Shown: one piece after another, positions 20,447 through 28,516 of the stretch | How positions within the stretch are numbered: position 1 is the first letter of the stretch | Layout of the letters: every line of letters starts with the position of its first letter | The notes under the pieces: model-generated | The model's input: only the letters and a program-made list of their open reading frames with translations | The model's database searches: none | Told to the model about the DNA's origin: nothing | Source of the DNA: Vogesella margarita | GTDB taxonomy: Bacteria > Pseudomonadota > Gammaproteobacteria > Burkholderiales > Chromobacteriaceae | DNA: 64,000 bases | Direction: 5' to 3' | Assembly (NCBI RefSeq): GCF_028548475.1 | Contig: NZ_JAQQLE010000001.1 | Coordinates: 434,001-498,000 of the forward strand | Position numbers and translations under genes: made by a program

Positions 20447-21667
20447 TCATTTGCCGGGCAGGCCGATGCGCAGGCCGCGTGCCAGCGGTGACAGGCCCAG
20501 TGCGTAGCGCACCACTTCCTGTTTCAGCCTGCCTGGGCGGTTGGCGAGCTTTAGCGCCAGGTTGCGCAGCAGGCGCAGCGGCGGCGCGCTGTTGCCGAAG
20601 CCGTAGCAGAAAGCATCCATCAGTCGCTGCATGGCGTGGTTGGGCAACATGCGCTGGCGCTGGTAGCGTTGCAGCAGCGCCGGTGCCGCCGGATCCTGCT
20701 CCAGGCGGAAAGCCTCGTGCAGCAGCGCGGACAGTGCCTGCACGTCCTGGAAGCCGAGGTTGACGCCTTGCCCGGCCAGCGGATGGATGGTGTGTGCGGC
20801 GTCGCCGGCCAGCACCACGCGGCCGCGATGGTACTGCTGCGCGTGGCGGCGGGTGAGGGCGAAGCTGCCGCGGCTGACCAGCTGGCGCAATACCGGCAGC
20901 CGCGCGGGGAATTCGCGCTGGAAGGCGGCGATCAGCGCCGCTTCGCTGAGGGTTTCCAGCTCGCGCACCCGTGCCGGCTGGTGGTACCACACCAGCGACG
21001 CGTAGTCGCCGGGCAGCGGCAGCAGCGATTGCGGGCCGTCGGCGGTGAACTGCTGCCAGGTGATGTCGCGCTCGCCGCCCTCGATGGCGAAGGTAGCGAC
21101 GAAGGCGTGCATCGGGTAGTCGTGGCTGTTGATGCCGATGCCGGCCAGCCGGCGCGCGGCGGACTGGGCGCCGTCGGCGGCGACCACCAGTTTGGCGGCA
21201 AACTGGCGGCCGCTGCCCAGTGTCACCAGGCAGTGGTCGCCCCGTTCACTCAGCGATTGCAGCAGGTCGGGGCAGATCAGCTCGACATTGTCGTGCTGCG
21301 CCAGCGCCTGCTGGCAGGCCAGCTGCACGATGCGGTTCTCGATGATGTGGCCCAGTTCGGCCTCGCCCAGCTCGGCGGCGTCGAACAGCGTGCCTTCCTG
21401 CTCGTCGTTTTCCCACACCAGCATGCGCCGGTACGGCGCGCTGCGCATCGCCTCGATAGATGGCCAGGCGCCGATGGCGGACAGCAGTTGCCGTGATGCC
21501 GGGCTGATGGCAGACACGCGCAGGTCCGGCGCGCTGGCCGGATCGAAGGCGGCGGGCGCCTGTTGTTCCAGCACCACGATGCGGCGGCCGGTGTCGGCCA
21601 GCGCCGCGGCCAGCGCCGCCCCGACCATGCCGCCACCGACGATGAACAGATCAGCTTGTTCGACCAT
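20447..21667 (-). CDS. FAD-dependent ubiquinone-biosynthesis hydroxylase (UbiH/UbiF/UbiI/UbiM family)
   Basis: 406 residues. The N-terminal Rossmann FAD motif is FIVGGGMVGAALAAALADTG; the DG motif is VVAADGAQSAARR; the second FAD motif is VVLAGDAAHTIHPLAGQGVNLGFQD. These flavoprotein monooxygenases hydroxylate the ubiquinone ring at C1, C5 or C6. Position specificity cannot be read from sequence, and in Neisseriales a single broad UbiM-type enzyme is an option. The ATG at 21667 has AGAGG 6 bases upstream; the longer frame to 21727 covers the intergenic repeat and is rejected. Confidence 0.9.
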   Translation of the reverse strand: MVEQADLFIVGGGMVGAALAAALADTGRRIVVLEQQAPAAFDPASAPDLRVSAISPASRQLLSAIGAWPSIEAMRSAPYRRMLVWENDEQEGTLFDAAELGEAELGHIIENRIVQLACQQALAQHDNVELICPDLLQSLSERGDHCLVTLGSGRQFAAKLVVAADGAQSAARRLAGIGINSHDYPMHAFVATFAIEGGERDITWQQFTADGPQSLLPLPGDYASLVWYHQPARVRELETLSEAALIAAFQREFPARLPVLRQLVSRGSFALTRRHAQQYHRGRVVLAGDAAHTIHPLAGQGVNLGFQDVQALSALLHEAFRLEQDPAAPALLQRYQRQRMLPNHAMQRLMDAFCYGFGNSAPPLRLLRNLALKLANRPGRLKQEVVRYALGLSPLARGLRIGLPGK

Positions 21668-21718
21668 GTTTAGCCTCTTGTACCGAATAAAGTCGGGGCC
21701 GACTGTAGCAGTCCGCCT

Positions 21719-21732
21719 TGCGGCCAACCTTG
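21719..21732 (+). repeat. Single intergenic copy of TGCGGCCAACCTTG
   Basis: Exact 14-base match in the gap between the Ubi hydroxylase start and the LysR stop. Confidence 0.75.
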
Positions 21733-21739
21733 GTCTGGG

Positions 21740-22657
21740 TCAAATCCCGTCCAGCGCCGCCTGCAGCCGCGGGATGATGAAGGAGATGAAGGCCTGGTGC
21801 TTGCGCGGCATCGGCTGGTGGTAGGCAAACACCAGGAACACCGGCCAGCCGGCGGCGCGCCACTGCGGCAACACCGCGACGATGTCGCCTTTTTCCAGCA
21901 GCGGCCTGGCCATGTAGCTGGGCAACAGGCCGATGCCGTGCCCGGCCTGGATGATGCTGGACACCACTGCGTACTGGTCTACCACCAGCGACGGGCAGAT
22001 GCTGACGGTGGCGCTGGTGTCGTCGCAGGCCAGTCGCCATTCGCTGCCCTGCTTGCCGTAGTAGGCGTTGCTGATCAGGCGGTGCTGGTGCAGCTGCTCG
22101 GTGCTGGCCGGCGCCGGGTGCTGCGCGAGATAGTCCGGGCTGGCGTACAGCGCCTCCCACACCAGGCCCACCGGGCGCGCCACCAGCCGGTCGTCGTGGA
22201 CATTGCGCGTGCGCAGGGTAAAATCCAGCCCCTCGCCGACCGGGTCCTGGATGCGGTTTTCCACGACCAGTTCGATGCGCAGCGCCGGGTACAGCACGGT
22301 CATCTCCGCCAGCAGCGGCCCCAGCAGTTGTTGCGCAAGGCCGGCGGAGCAGCCGATGCGCAGCACGCCTTCCACACTGTCGCGCGCCTGTTCGATGTCG
22401 TGACGCACGCTGTCCAGCAGCTCGCGCAGGCGGGTGGCGTGGGCGGCCAGCCGCTGCCCGCTTTCGGTCAGCGCCACGCGGCGGGTATTGCGCAGCACCA
22501 GCACGGTGCCCAGTTCCTGTTCCAGTTCCTTGATCAGCTGGCTGATGCGGCTCTTGGCGCAGTGCAGCGCCTCGGCGGCGGCGGTGAAACTGCCGTGACG
22601 GGCGAGGGCATCGAAAGCAAGTAGCGCGTCAGGCGAAAGCGTTGGTGTTGTTTTCAT
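21740..22657 (-). CDS. LysR-family transcriptional regulator divergent from a DMT exporter
   Basis: 305 residues. The N-terminal HTH is ALARHGSFTAAAEALHCAKSRISQLIKELEQELGTVLVLRNTRRVALTE, followed by an effector-binding domain. It is transcribed away from the EamA-type transporter gene 184 bp to the right, the normal layout for a LysR protein that controls an exporter. Confidence 0.92.
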   Translation of the reverse strand: MKTTPTLSPDALLAFDALARHGSFTAAAEALHCAKSRISQLIKELEQELGTVLVLRNTRRVALTESGQRLAAHATRLRELLDSVRHDIEQARDSVEGVLRIGCSAGLAQQLLGPLLAEMTVLYPALRIELVVENRIQDPVGEGLDFTLRTRNVHDDRLVARPVGLVWEALYASPDYLAQHPAPASTEQLHQHRLISNAYYGKQGSEWRLACDDTSATVSICPSLVVDQYAVVSSIIQAGHGIGLLPSYMARPLLEKGDIVAVLPQWRAAGWPVFLVFAYHQPMPRKHQAFISFIIPRLQAALDGI

Positions 22658-22780
22658 TGCAGAACAATCTGTTTAGCATCTTATGGTGTTCAGTAGTGTA
22701 ACGCGGGATTAAGCTGTCGTTCACCTCGCTGTCATGGTTTCGCAACCTGCGCGACGGTTGATGCACTCCAGTGTGACCTA

Positions 22781-22811
22781 TGGCCGACCGCCCATGTCGG
22801 CCATTTTTTTT
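22781..22811 (+). terminator. Rho-independent terminator inside the leader of the DMT transporter gene
   Basis: TGGCCGAC and GTCGGCCA form a perfect 8-bp stem with a 7-base loop followed by eight T residues. It points rightwards, but no plus-strand gene lies upstream. It must end either a short RNA or an attenuated leader of the transporter gene, whose start is 30 bases further on. Confidence 0.75.
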
Positions 22812-22841
22812 GCGGCCGCGCCGGCTGCCAGACGGAAAACC

Positions 22842-23714
22842 ATGTTGCCCTATATTGCCTTGACCACGGCCATGCTGCTGTGGGCCAGTTCCTTCATCGC
22901 CCTGAAAACGGTGTTCCAGGTGTTCGACCCGCTGTTCGTGCTGTTCTGCCGCATGGTGATCGCCACCGCGCTGCTGCTGCCGCTGATGGCGTGGCAGGGC
23001 ACGCGCTGGCACTACCGCGCCGGCGACTGGAAGTGGATCCTGCTGCTCGGCCTGTGCGAGCCGTGCCTGTATTTCCTGTTCGAGGCGCAGGCGCTGCTGT
23101 ACACCAGCGCCTCGCAGGCCGGGCTGATCACTGCCACGCTGCCGGTGCTGGCTGCGCTGGGCGCGCTGCTGTTCCTGCGCGAAAAGCTGGGGCGGCGCGC
23201 CTGGTGCGGCATCGCCATCTCGCTGCTGGGCGTGGCGTGGCTGACGCTGACCAGCGAATCCTCGGCCGCGGCGCCCAACCCGCTGCTGGGCAACACGCTG
23301 GAGTTTCTCGCCATGGTCTGCGCCACCGGTTACGTGCTGATGGCGAAGAAGCTGTCCAGCCGTTACTCCGCGCTGGCGATCACCGCGATCCAGACGGTGA
23401 TGGGCTGCGTGTGGTTCGGCGTCAGCCTGCTGACGCCGTGGGCCAGCTGGCCGCAGGCGTTCCCGGCCGACGCGGTGTTCTGGGTAGTCTATCTTGGCGC
23501 CTTCATCACCCTTGGCGCCTACGGCCTGTACACCTGGTCGGTGTCCAAGGTGCCGGTGGCGATGGCGGCGGCCTTCATCAACCTGATCCCGGTGTTCACC
23601 CTGCTGCTGGCCGGCCTGTTGCTGGACGAGCGCCTCAACGGCTGGCAGTGGCTGGCCTGCCTGCTGGTACTGGGCGGGGTGATGCTGAGCCAGAGCAAGC
23701 GGAGTACCGCCTGA
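22842..23714 (+). CDS. DMT-superfamily transporter (EamA/RhaT type)
   Basis: 290 residues with ten predicted membrane helices in two EamA repeats (LPYIALTTAMLLWASSFIALK at the start, TLGAYGLYTWSVSKVPVAMAAAFINLIPVFTLLLA in the second repeat). Such proteins export amino acids or other metabolites; the substrate is not readable. I chose ATG 22842 as the start of the first helix, with a weak site (ACGGAAA). The frame is open to 22734, but that extension would cross the terminator hairpin. Confidence 0.9.
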   Translation: MLPYIALTTAMLLWASSFIALKTVFQVFDPLFVLFCRMVIATALLLPLMAWQGTRWHYRAGDWKWILLLGLCEPCLYFLFEAQALLYTSASQAGLITATLPVLAALGALLFLREKLGRRAWCGIAISLLGVAWLTLTSESSAAAPNPLLGNTLEFLAMVCATGYVLMAKKLSSRYSALAITAIQTVMGCVWFGVSLLTPWASWPQAFPADAVFWVVYLGAFITLGAYGLYTWSVSKVPVAMAAAFINLIPVFTLLLAGLLLDERLNGWQWLACLLVLGGVMLSQSKRSTA

Positions 23715-23776
23715 GTTTGCCGCCGGGCGATAGTGTATTACCCTTGCGTTTTGGCATTATTCAGCGGTGGTTCTTC

Positions 23777-24670
23777 ATGACGTCTTATCTCGCGGCGCTT
23801 GCCGCCACTTGCGGCCTGTTGCTGCCGGCGCTGTCGCTGGCGCAGACGCCGGTCATCGCGCACGGTGCGGTCGCGCCCGAGGCCGCCAAGCCGGCTGTTG
23901 CAGCCCCTGAAGCCGCTCACGAGAAACTGTCACCGTCGATGCGGCCGCTGTCGCCGCCGGTGCCGGTCTACCATCCACCACGGCGCCTGCCGCAACAGGC
24001 GGTGCACTACGCCAAACCGGCGGCCAAGCGTCAGCAGCATGCTGCGCCGGCGCGCCAGCCGGCGATGGCCCCGTCGCTGCGCGCCGCCGCCGCCCTCGGC
24101 AAACGGCTGTTGCCGCCTGCCGCGCATGCAGGCAAGTCGCCGCGCCTGACGGTGCTGGCCTGCGCCGACGGTGCGCCGCGCCACGGCGCGCAGGGCGCGC
24201 TCTACCTGGTGCAGAACCCCGGCAACCAGTTGCTGCTGGGCGAGGCGGGCGTCAGCCACGCGGTGCGCCAGCTGCGCACGCCGCTGCTGCTGGTGCTGGC
24301 CAGTGCCGACTGCAAGGCGGTCAACACCGCGCGCGGCGATTTTTCGGCGCTGCCGCTGGCCGAGCAAGCCACGCTGCTGAGCATCAATGTCGACAAGGGC
24401 GGTACGCCGCTTTCGGCGCAGCTGGACAACCTCGACAACCAGGTCGAGGCGGCGGTGCTGCTCTACGGCGGCGAGGTCGAGGCCGGCCGGCTGTCGGTGA
24501 TCGGCGCCTACTACGACGCCGCCGGCCAGCTGGGCAAGCGCGGCCAGCTGGTGGTGACCAGCATCAACGGCGAGCGCGACAAGGCCACCATCGCGCGCCT
24601 GCTGCGGCAGCGGGCGGTGTTCAATGCAGCCACCGGCATCGGCACGCCACTGGCCGGCGCCGGCCACTGA
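23777..24670 (+). CDS. Secreted or periplasmic hypothetical protein with Ala/Pro-rich N-terminal region
   Basis: 297 residues. A signal peptide (LAALAATCGLLLPALSLAQ) precedes about 95 residues rich in Ala, Pro, His and Lys that look unstructured. A globular domain of about 180 residues follows, starting near SPRLTVLACADGAP and containing LLVLASADCKAVNTARGDF. I recognise no family. It follows the DMT gene by 62 bases and ends before a strong motif hairpin, so the two may share a transcript. Confidence 0.65.
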   Translation: MTSYLAALAATCGLLLPALSLAQTPVIAHGAVAPEAAKPAVAAPEAAHEKLSPSMRPLSPPVPVYHPPRRLPQQAVHYAKPAAKRQQHAAPARQPAMAPSLRAAAALGKRLLPPAAHAGKSPRLTVLACADGAPRHGAQGALYLVQNPGNQLLLGEAGVSHAVRQLRTPLLLVLASADCKAVNTARGDFSALPLAEQATLLSINVDKGGTPLSAQLDNLDNQVEAAVLLYGGEVEAGRLSVIGAYYDAAGQLGKRGQLVVTSINGERDKATIARLLRQRAVFNAATGIGTPLAGAGH

Positions 24671-24690
24671 GTTTTACCGCGCCCGAGGCG

Positions 24691-24727
24691 ACTGCGGCCA
24701 ACCTTGCACGGCAAGGTTGGCCGCAGT
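24691..24727. repeat. Facing motif pair, perfect 17-bp stem
   Basis: ACTGCGGCCAACCTTGC and GCAAGGTTGGCCGCAGT separated by ACG. Both arms contain the full 14-base motif. It is placed 20 bases after the stop of the secreted hypothetical gene. Confidence 0.85.
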
Positions 24728-24806
24728 GCCTTGTGGCGTATCCCGCCTGTCGTGACGGCGCGGCTGTACTACGCTACATAGCAACAGCCAGCCGAAAGCC
24801 CGCGCC

Positions 24807-25604
24807 ATGTCCGCCTCTGCCCGCCGCATCCTGAAACGACGCCTCGCCCGCTATGGCCGCGACATCCTGCTGGCGCGGCAGCAACTGGGCGCGGCCGACA
24901 ATGGCGAGGCGCTGCACCGGCTGCGCATCGGCCTGCGCCAGCTGCGCAGCCTGTTGCGCGGCCTCGGCGCCTTGTCGGGGGCCGCGCCGCTGCTACGGCT
25001 GTCGGCGCAGTTGCGGCAGCTGGCCTGTGCCGGCAACGACTGGCGCGACCGCGAGGTGCGGCTGGCGCTGCTGCAACAGGCGGCGGGGAAAGCGGACAGC
25101 CAGGCCTTTGCCGCCTGGCGCTGGCGTGAAGTGACGGCGCTGCAGGCCGGACGGCTGGACTTGCAGCAGCAGGCGAAAGTGCTGGATCGGCTGCTGCCGG
25201 CCTTGCGGCGTGCCTGCGTGCCGCTGCTCGCCCGTCGCAACCGGCGCCTGCGGCGCACGCTGCGACGGGCGCTGCTGCAGACGCGGCGCCGCTATCGCCG
25301 CGCCCGGCGCGACTGGCAACGCCAGCCGGACGATGCCGCGCTGGCGCACCGGCTGCGGCTGTTGGCCAAGCGCTTGCGTTATCAGATTGAGGCCGGCGGC
25401 AAGTTGCTGGGCAAACGCTGGCAGCGGCGGGCGCAGCGTGCCCGTGACTGGCAGCAGCGGCTGGGTGACGAGCGCGACCGGCAGCTGCTGCTGCAGAGCA
25501 TCGCGCGCGATCACATCCCGTTGCCGGCGGCGGCGCAGCGCTGGCTGGAGCAGGGCGCCACTGCCCAGGCGGGCGAGCGGCTACCGGCGGCCGGCGTGTC
25601 CTGA
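24807..25604 (+). CDS. CHAD-domain protein
   Basis: 265 residues, very rich in Arg, Leu and Ala. This is the all-helical CHAD fold with the conserved EALHRLRIGLRQLRSLLR start and LAHRLRLLAKRLRYQIEA near residue 180. CHAD domains bind inorganic polyphosphate through basic surface residues and often sit beside CYTH/polyphosphate genes; here the gene stands alone, with no ppk or ygiF-like gene in the window. The TGA stop overlaps the first base of MITE copy 2, so the C-terminus may have been set by the insertion. Confidence 0.88.
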   Translation: MSASARRILKRRLARYGRDILLARQQLGAADNGEALHRLRIGLRQLRSLLRGLGALSGAAPLLRLSAQLRQLACAGNDWRDREVRLALLQQAAGKADSQAFAAWRWREVTALQAGRLDLQQQAKVLDRLLPALRRACVPLLARRNRRLRRTLRRALLQTRRRYRRARRDWQRQPDDAALAHRLRLLAKRLRYQIEAGGKLLGKRWQRRAQRARDWQQRLGDERDRQLLLQSIARDHIPLPAAAQRWLEQGATAQAGERLPAAGVS

Positions 25605-25739
25605 GAACCTGTTCACGATCTGCTGCGTTTCGTGAAACGTTACACGGTGAGTACGGCTTCGGCATGCTGGTTTATCTCTGGATAAATGCCGCTTCTCCAG
25701 CCGTTTTCGCCTTGGCTGGCGTGATTGTGAACACGTCCT
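25604..25739. mobile_element. MITE-like hairpin element, copy 2 (about 136 bp, most diverged)
   Basis: Left end GAACCTGTTCACGATCTGCTGC, right end GTGATTGTGAACACGTCC. Internal ACGGCTTCGG..CAGCCGTTTTCGCC matches copies 1 and 3. It is flanked by TGA on both sides, consistent with a 3-bp TNA target duplication. It lies immediately at the stop of the CHAD gene. Confidence 0.8.
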
Positions 25740-25753
25740 GAGCCGCCCCGGCC

Positions 25754-25767
25754 TGCGGCCAACCTTG
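25754..25767 (+). repeat. Single intergenic copy of TGCGGCCAACCTTG
   Basis: Exact 14-base match between MITE copy 2 and the ClpP-like gene stop. Confidence 0.75.
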
Positions 25768-25786
25768 CCACGGCCGGTATCCTTGT

Positions 25787-26422
25787 TCACTCGCTTTTCT
25801 TGGCGCGCGGCTTGCGCGGCGCGGTGGTCGGCAGCCCTTGCTGGATGCGGTGCAGACGGCGGCGGATGTCGTCGGTATCGAGCCAGATGTCCTCGCCGCG
25901 GAAGATGCGCTCCAGTTCCTCCGCGCTGAGAAAGGGCATGCACACGTGGCGCATCACCTTCTCGAACCACTTGCCGCTGGCCATCACCTGCGCCTGCTGC
26001 TCGTTGCCCTTGCCGATCAGCGCCGACGAGTAGTTGTGGAACATCAGCTGGCAGGTGTCGTGCACGATCAGCTCGTCACCGGCGAGGAAGATCAGCGCGC
26101 CCATCGAGTAGGCGCGCGCTTCCAGGATGGTGATCACGTGCGCCGGGCTGGCGGCGATGTTGTTGATGATCTGCAGCCCGGTGTCGAAATTGCCGCCCTG
26201 GGTGTTCAGGTGCAGGAAAATGATGTCGGATTCGCTGGTGCTGCGCAGCGTGTACAGCAGGTCGGTGTAGTGGATGGGCGCGCCGATCTCGCCGGACAGG
26301 TAGAACGAGATCTGGCGGATCACGCCCTGGGTTTCGTAGCGGCGGAACAGCGGCACCTTCTTGCTGTCGTCGTCTTCGTCTTCTTCCAGCTCGGCGCTTG
26401 GGATGAGGTGGGAGTGGTGCAT
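25787..26422 (-). CDS. ClpP-class serine protease-like protein
   Basis: 211 residues. An acidic N-terminal segment (ELEEDEDDDS) precedes a ClpP/crotonase fold with a plausible triad: Ser106 in ARAYSMGALIFLAGDE, His129 in CQLMFHNYSS and an Asp in the FRGEDIWLDTDDI stretch. NTQGGNF supplies the oxyanion-hole glycines, and the C-terminus is basic. It is more divergent than housekeeping ClpP and has no clpX next to it. It could work without a Clp ATPase or with a distant one (inference). ATG 26422 has AAAGGAG 6 bases upstream. Confidence 0.8.
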   Translation of the reverse strand: MHHSHLIPSAELEEDEDDDSKKVPLFRRYETQGVIRQISFYLSGEIGAPIHYTDLLYTLRSTSESDIIFLHLNTQGGNFDTGLQIINNIAASPAHVITILEARAYSMGALIFLAGDELIVHDTCQLMFHNYSSALIGKGNEQQAQVMASGKWFEKVMRHVCMPFLSAEELERIFRGEDIWLDTDDIRRRLHRIQQGLPTTAPRKPRAKKSE

Positions 26423-26544
26423 CGCGGCTCCTTTGGGTGCGGCAGCGGGGACGGCTTTATCTGGATGGTAGCCGGCGGGATGCCCTTTTGCCGGCGGACT
26501 GCAAGGCGGGGACGGCAACGACGCTGGCAGCTGTGCCCCTGGCG

Positions 26545-26558
26545 TGCGGCCAACCCTG
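26545..26558 (+). repeat. Single intergenic motif copy (TGCGGCCAACCCTG variant)
   Basis: One-base variant of the 14-base motif, flanked by GCG/CGC arms (GCGTGC and GCACGC), in the divergent gap between the ClpP-like gene and the binding-protein gene. Confidence 0.65.
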
Positions 26559-26658
26559 GCACGCGGCGGCGGGCGAGACCGGCGGCAGTGCGCCGGCTGA
26601 ACCATGTCGACCGCATTTTATGCGATCATGCTTGGCCGTGTGACGGACGGGGAACGGG

Positions 26659-27405
26659 ATGAAACAGACACTGCGGCGCGGCTTGGTATTGCTGCTGGCT
26701 ATGGCGGCGTGGCCGGTGGCGGCACAGCCGCCGGTCACGCTGCACTACTACGAGCGGCCGCCGTTCATGGTGCGGCAGGCGGACGGCGGCGTCGGCGGGC
26801 TGACCGCCGATCGCGCACGGCGCGCCTTTGTCCGCGCCGGCATCCCGGTCCGCTGGGCGCTGACGCCGGCCAAGCGCCAGCTTGCCCTGTTGCGCGCCAA
26901 TGGCGGCGACGACTGCGCCGTCGGCTGGTTCCGCACCCCGCAGCGACAGGCCTACGCGCTGTTCAGCCGCACGATATACCAGGATCGCGGCGTGGTGCTG
27001 ATCGCGCGCAGCCCCTTGCTGCCGGCGGCCGGCAGCACGCTGGAACAGGTACTGGCCAATGAACGCCTGCACCTGCTGTACAAGGACGGGCTGAGCTACG
27101 GCAGCTACGTGCAGAGCAAGCTGGGCATGGCCAAGGCCGATATCAACTACAGCACCATGGAACAGCCGCAGCTGCTGCGTATGGTGGCGGCCGGCCGTGC
27201 CGACGCCATGTTCGCTACCCGCGAAGAGGCGGAAATGCTGCTCACCAGCGGCGAATCCGGCCACGGTGCGCTGCAGCTGCTGGTGTTTTCCGACGTCGGC
27301 GCCGGCGACACTCGTCACATCCTGTGCAGCCGCCGTGTCGGCGACGCGCTGATGCAGCGGCTGGATGCCGCCATTGCCAGCGAGATCCGGCTGACGCAGC
27401 GCTGA
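26659..27405 (+). CDS. Periplasmic solute-binding protein, family 3
   Basis: 248 residues. A signal peptide (LVLLLAMAAWPVAAQP) is followed by an SBP_bac_3 fold (VTLHYYERPPFMV, then GGLTADRARRAFVRAGIPVRW). Stand-alone members with no ABC permease nearby are common in betaproteobacteria and may act as sensors or scavengers. ATG 26659 follows ACGGGGAACGGG. A motif hairpin closes the gene. Confidence 0.85.
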   Translation: MKQTLRRGLVLLLAMAAWPVAAQPPVTLHYYERPPFMVRQADGGVGGLTADRARRAFVRAGIPVRWALTPAKRQLALLRANGGDDCAVGWFRTPQRQAYALFSRTIYQDRGVVLIARSPLLPAAGSTLEQVLANERLHLLYKDGLSYGSYVQSKLGMAKADINYSTMEQPQLLRMVAAGRADAMFATREEAEMLLTSGESGHGALQLLVFSDVGAGDTRHILCSRRVGDALMQRLDAAIASEIRLTQR

Positions 27406-27410
27406 ACGCC

Positions 27411-27443
27411 TGCGGCCAACCTTGTACTCAAAGGTTGGCCGCA
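27411..27443. repeat. Facing motif pair with loop GTACTCA (copy a)
   Basis: TGCGGCCAACCTT and AAGGTTGGCCGCA (13-bp perfect stem) with a 7-base loop, GTACTCA. Identical over 33 bases to the hairpin at 28453-28485. It lies between convergent genes (binding protein and EAL protein) and probably terminates both. Confidence 0.85.
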
Positions 27444-27467
27444 AGTGGTGGTGATGGCTCGTGAGGC

Positions 27468-28244
27468 TCAGGCCGCGGGCGTGCTGCCGGTCGGCCAGTG
27501 AATGGCCGGCAGCTGTTCGAAGCCCGGCTTGGCGAACAGGTAGCCCTGGTACAGGTGGATCGCCTGTGCCTGCAACCAGGCCAGCTCGTCCTCGCTTTCC
27601 ACGCCCTCCGCGATGATCTCGATCTGCAGCGCCTGACACACGCCGATGATCCCCTTCACGATGGCCTGCCGCACCAGATCCAGGTGGATGTTGCGCACCA
27701 GCGCCATGTCCAGCTTGATGATGTCCGGCTGGAATTCCGCCAGCAGATTGAGCCCGGAATAGCCGGCGCCAAAATCGTCGATCGCGGTCTGGAAGCCCTG
27801 GCGCTTGTACTCCGCCATGATGCTTTTCAGGTGGGTCTTGTCCACCATCTGCTCGCTCTCGGTGATCTCGAACAGCAGGCGGTTGGTGGGGAAGTTGAAG
27901 CGCTGCGCCGCCGCCAGCGTGGTGCGGATGCAGGTCGCGGCCTGATACACCGCATTGGGCAGGAAGTTGATGCTGACAAAGCAGGGAATCGCCAGCTTGG
28001 CGGCCAGCTCCACCGCTTTCACGCGGCAGGACTGGTCGAACACGTAGCGGTTGTGCTCGTTGACCTGCCCCAGGATGCTGGCCGCGCCGCTGCCATCCCG
28101 CCCGCGCACCAGTGCTTCATAGGCAAACACGCTGCGATCGCGGATATCGACAATCGGCTGGAATGCCATGGTGAAGTCAAAGCCCAGCGGCGCCGCGTCG
28201 CGGCAGGCGTGGCAGGGTTTGATGTCGGGCGGGGCTGTCTGCAT
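27468..28244 (-). CDS. EAL-domain c-di-GMP phosphodiesterase
   Basis: 258 residues consisting of one EAL domain plus a short N-terminal Cys/His segment (DIKPCHACRDA). All catalytic elements are present: YEALVRG, SINFLPN, FEITESE, IDDFGAGYSGL, IKLDM, AEGVES and the final YQGYLFAKP. It is therefore probably an active enzyme that hydrolyses c-di-GMP to pGpG. ATG 28244 has AGGAG 8 bases upstream; the longer open frame to 28397 is rejected. Confidence 0.93.
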   Translation of the reverse strand: MQTAPPDIKPCHACRDAAPLGFDFTMAFQPIVDIRDRSVFAYEALVRGRDGSGAASILGQVNEHNRYVFDQSCRVKAVELAAKLAIPCFVSINFLPNAVYQAATCIRTTLAAAQRFNFPTNRLLFEITESEQMVDKTHLKSIMAEYKRQGFQTAIDDFGAGYSGLNLLAEFQPDIIKLDMALVRNIHLDLVRQAIVKGIIGVCQALQIEIIAEGVESEDELAWLQAQAIHLYQGYLFAKPGFEQLPAIHWPTGSTPAA

Positions 28245-28447
28245 GCGGGGGCTCCTGTGGGAAAGGCTGGCCAGGCCGGGGTCGGGAAATCGGCCGCTCG
28301 GTGGCGTTGGCGACACATTATGGCACTGTTTCAAAGCGCGGTAGCGGCATGGCGGCATCGTCGTCCTTATCGGGCCTGCGCCTGGCGCGCTGCGCATGCC
28401 AGGACCGAAGAGGCGGTATGGTATCGGGCCGATGCGGCGTGGGCCAA

Positions 28448-28490
28448 CGCGTTGCGGCCAACCTTGTACTCAAAGGTTGGCCGCAACGCG
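28448..28490. repeat. Facing motif pair with loop GTACTCA (copy b), 18-bp stem
   Basis: CGCGTTGCGGCCAACCTT and AAGGTTGGCCGCAACGCG form a perfect 18-bp stem around GTACTCA. The inner 33 bases equal copy a at 27411. It lies just after the Ysc84 lipoprotein gene on the minus strand. The rest of the 28245-28516 gap is featureless apart from the EAL promoter region. Confidence 0.85.
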
Positions 28491-28516
28491 TGCTACTACG
28501 GAGGATGGCTGCGCGG

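Noticed and set aside
22734-22841. N-terminal extension of the DMT transporter
   Set aside because: The extension is Arg/Pro-rich, crosses a T-tailed terminator and precedes a normal first helix.
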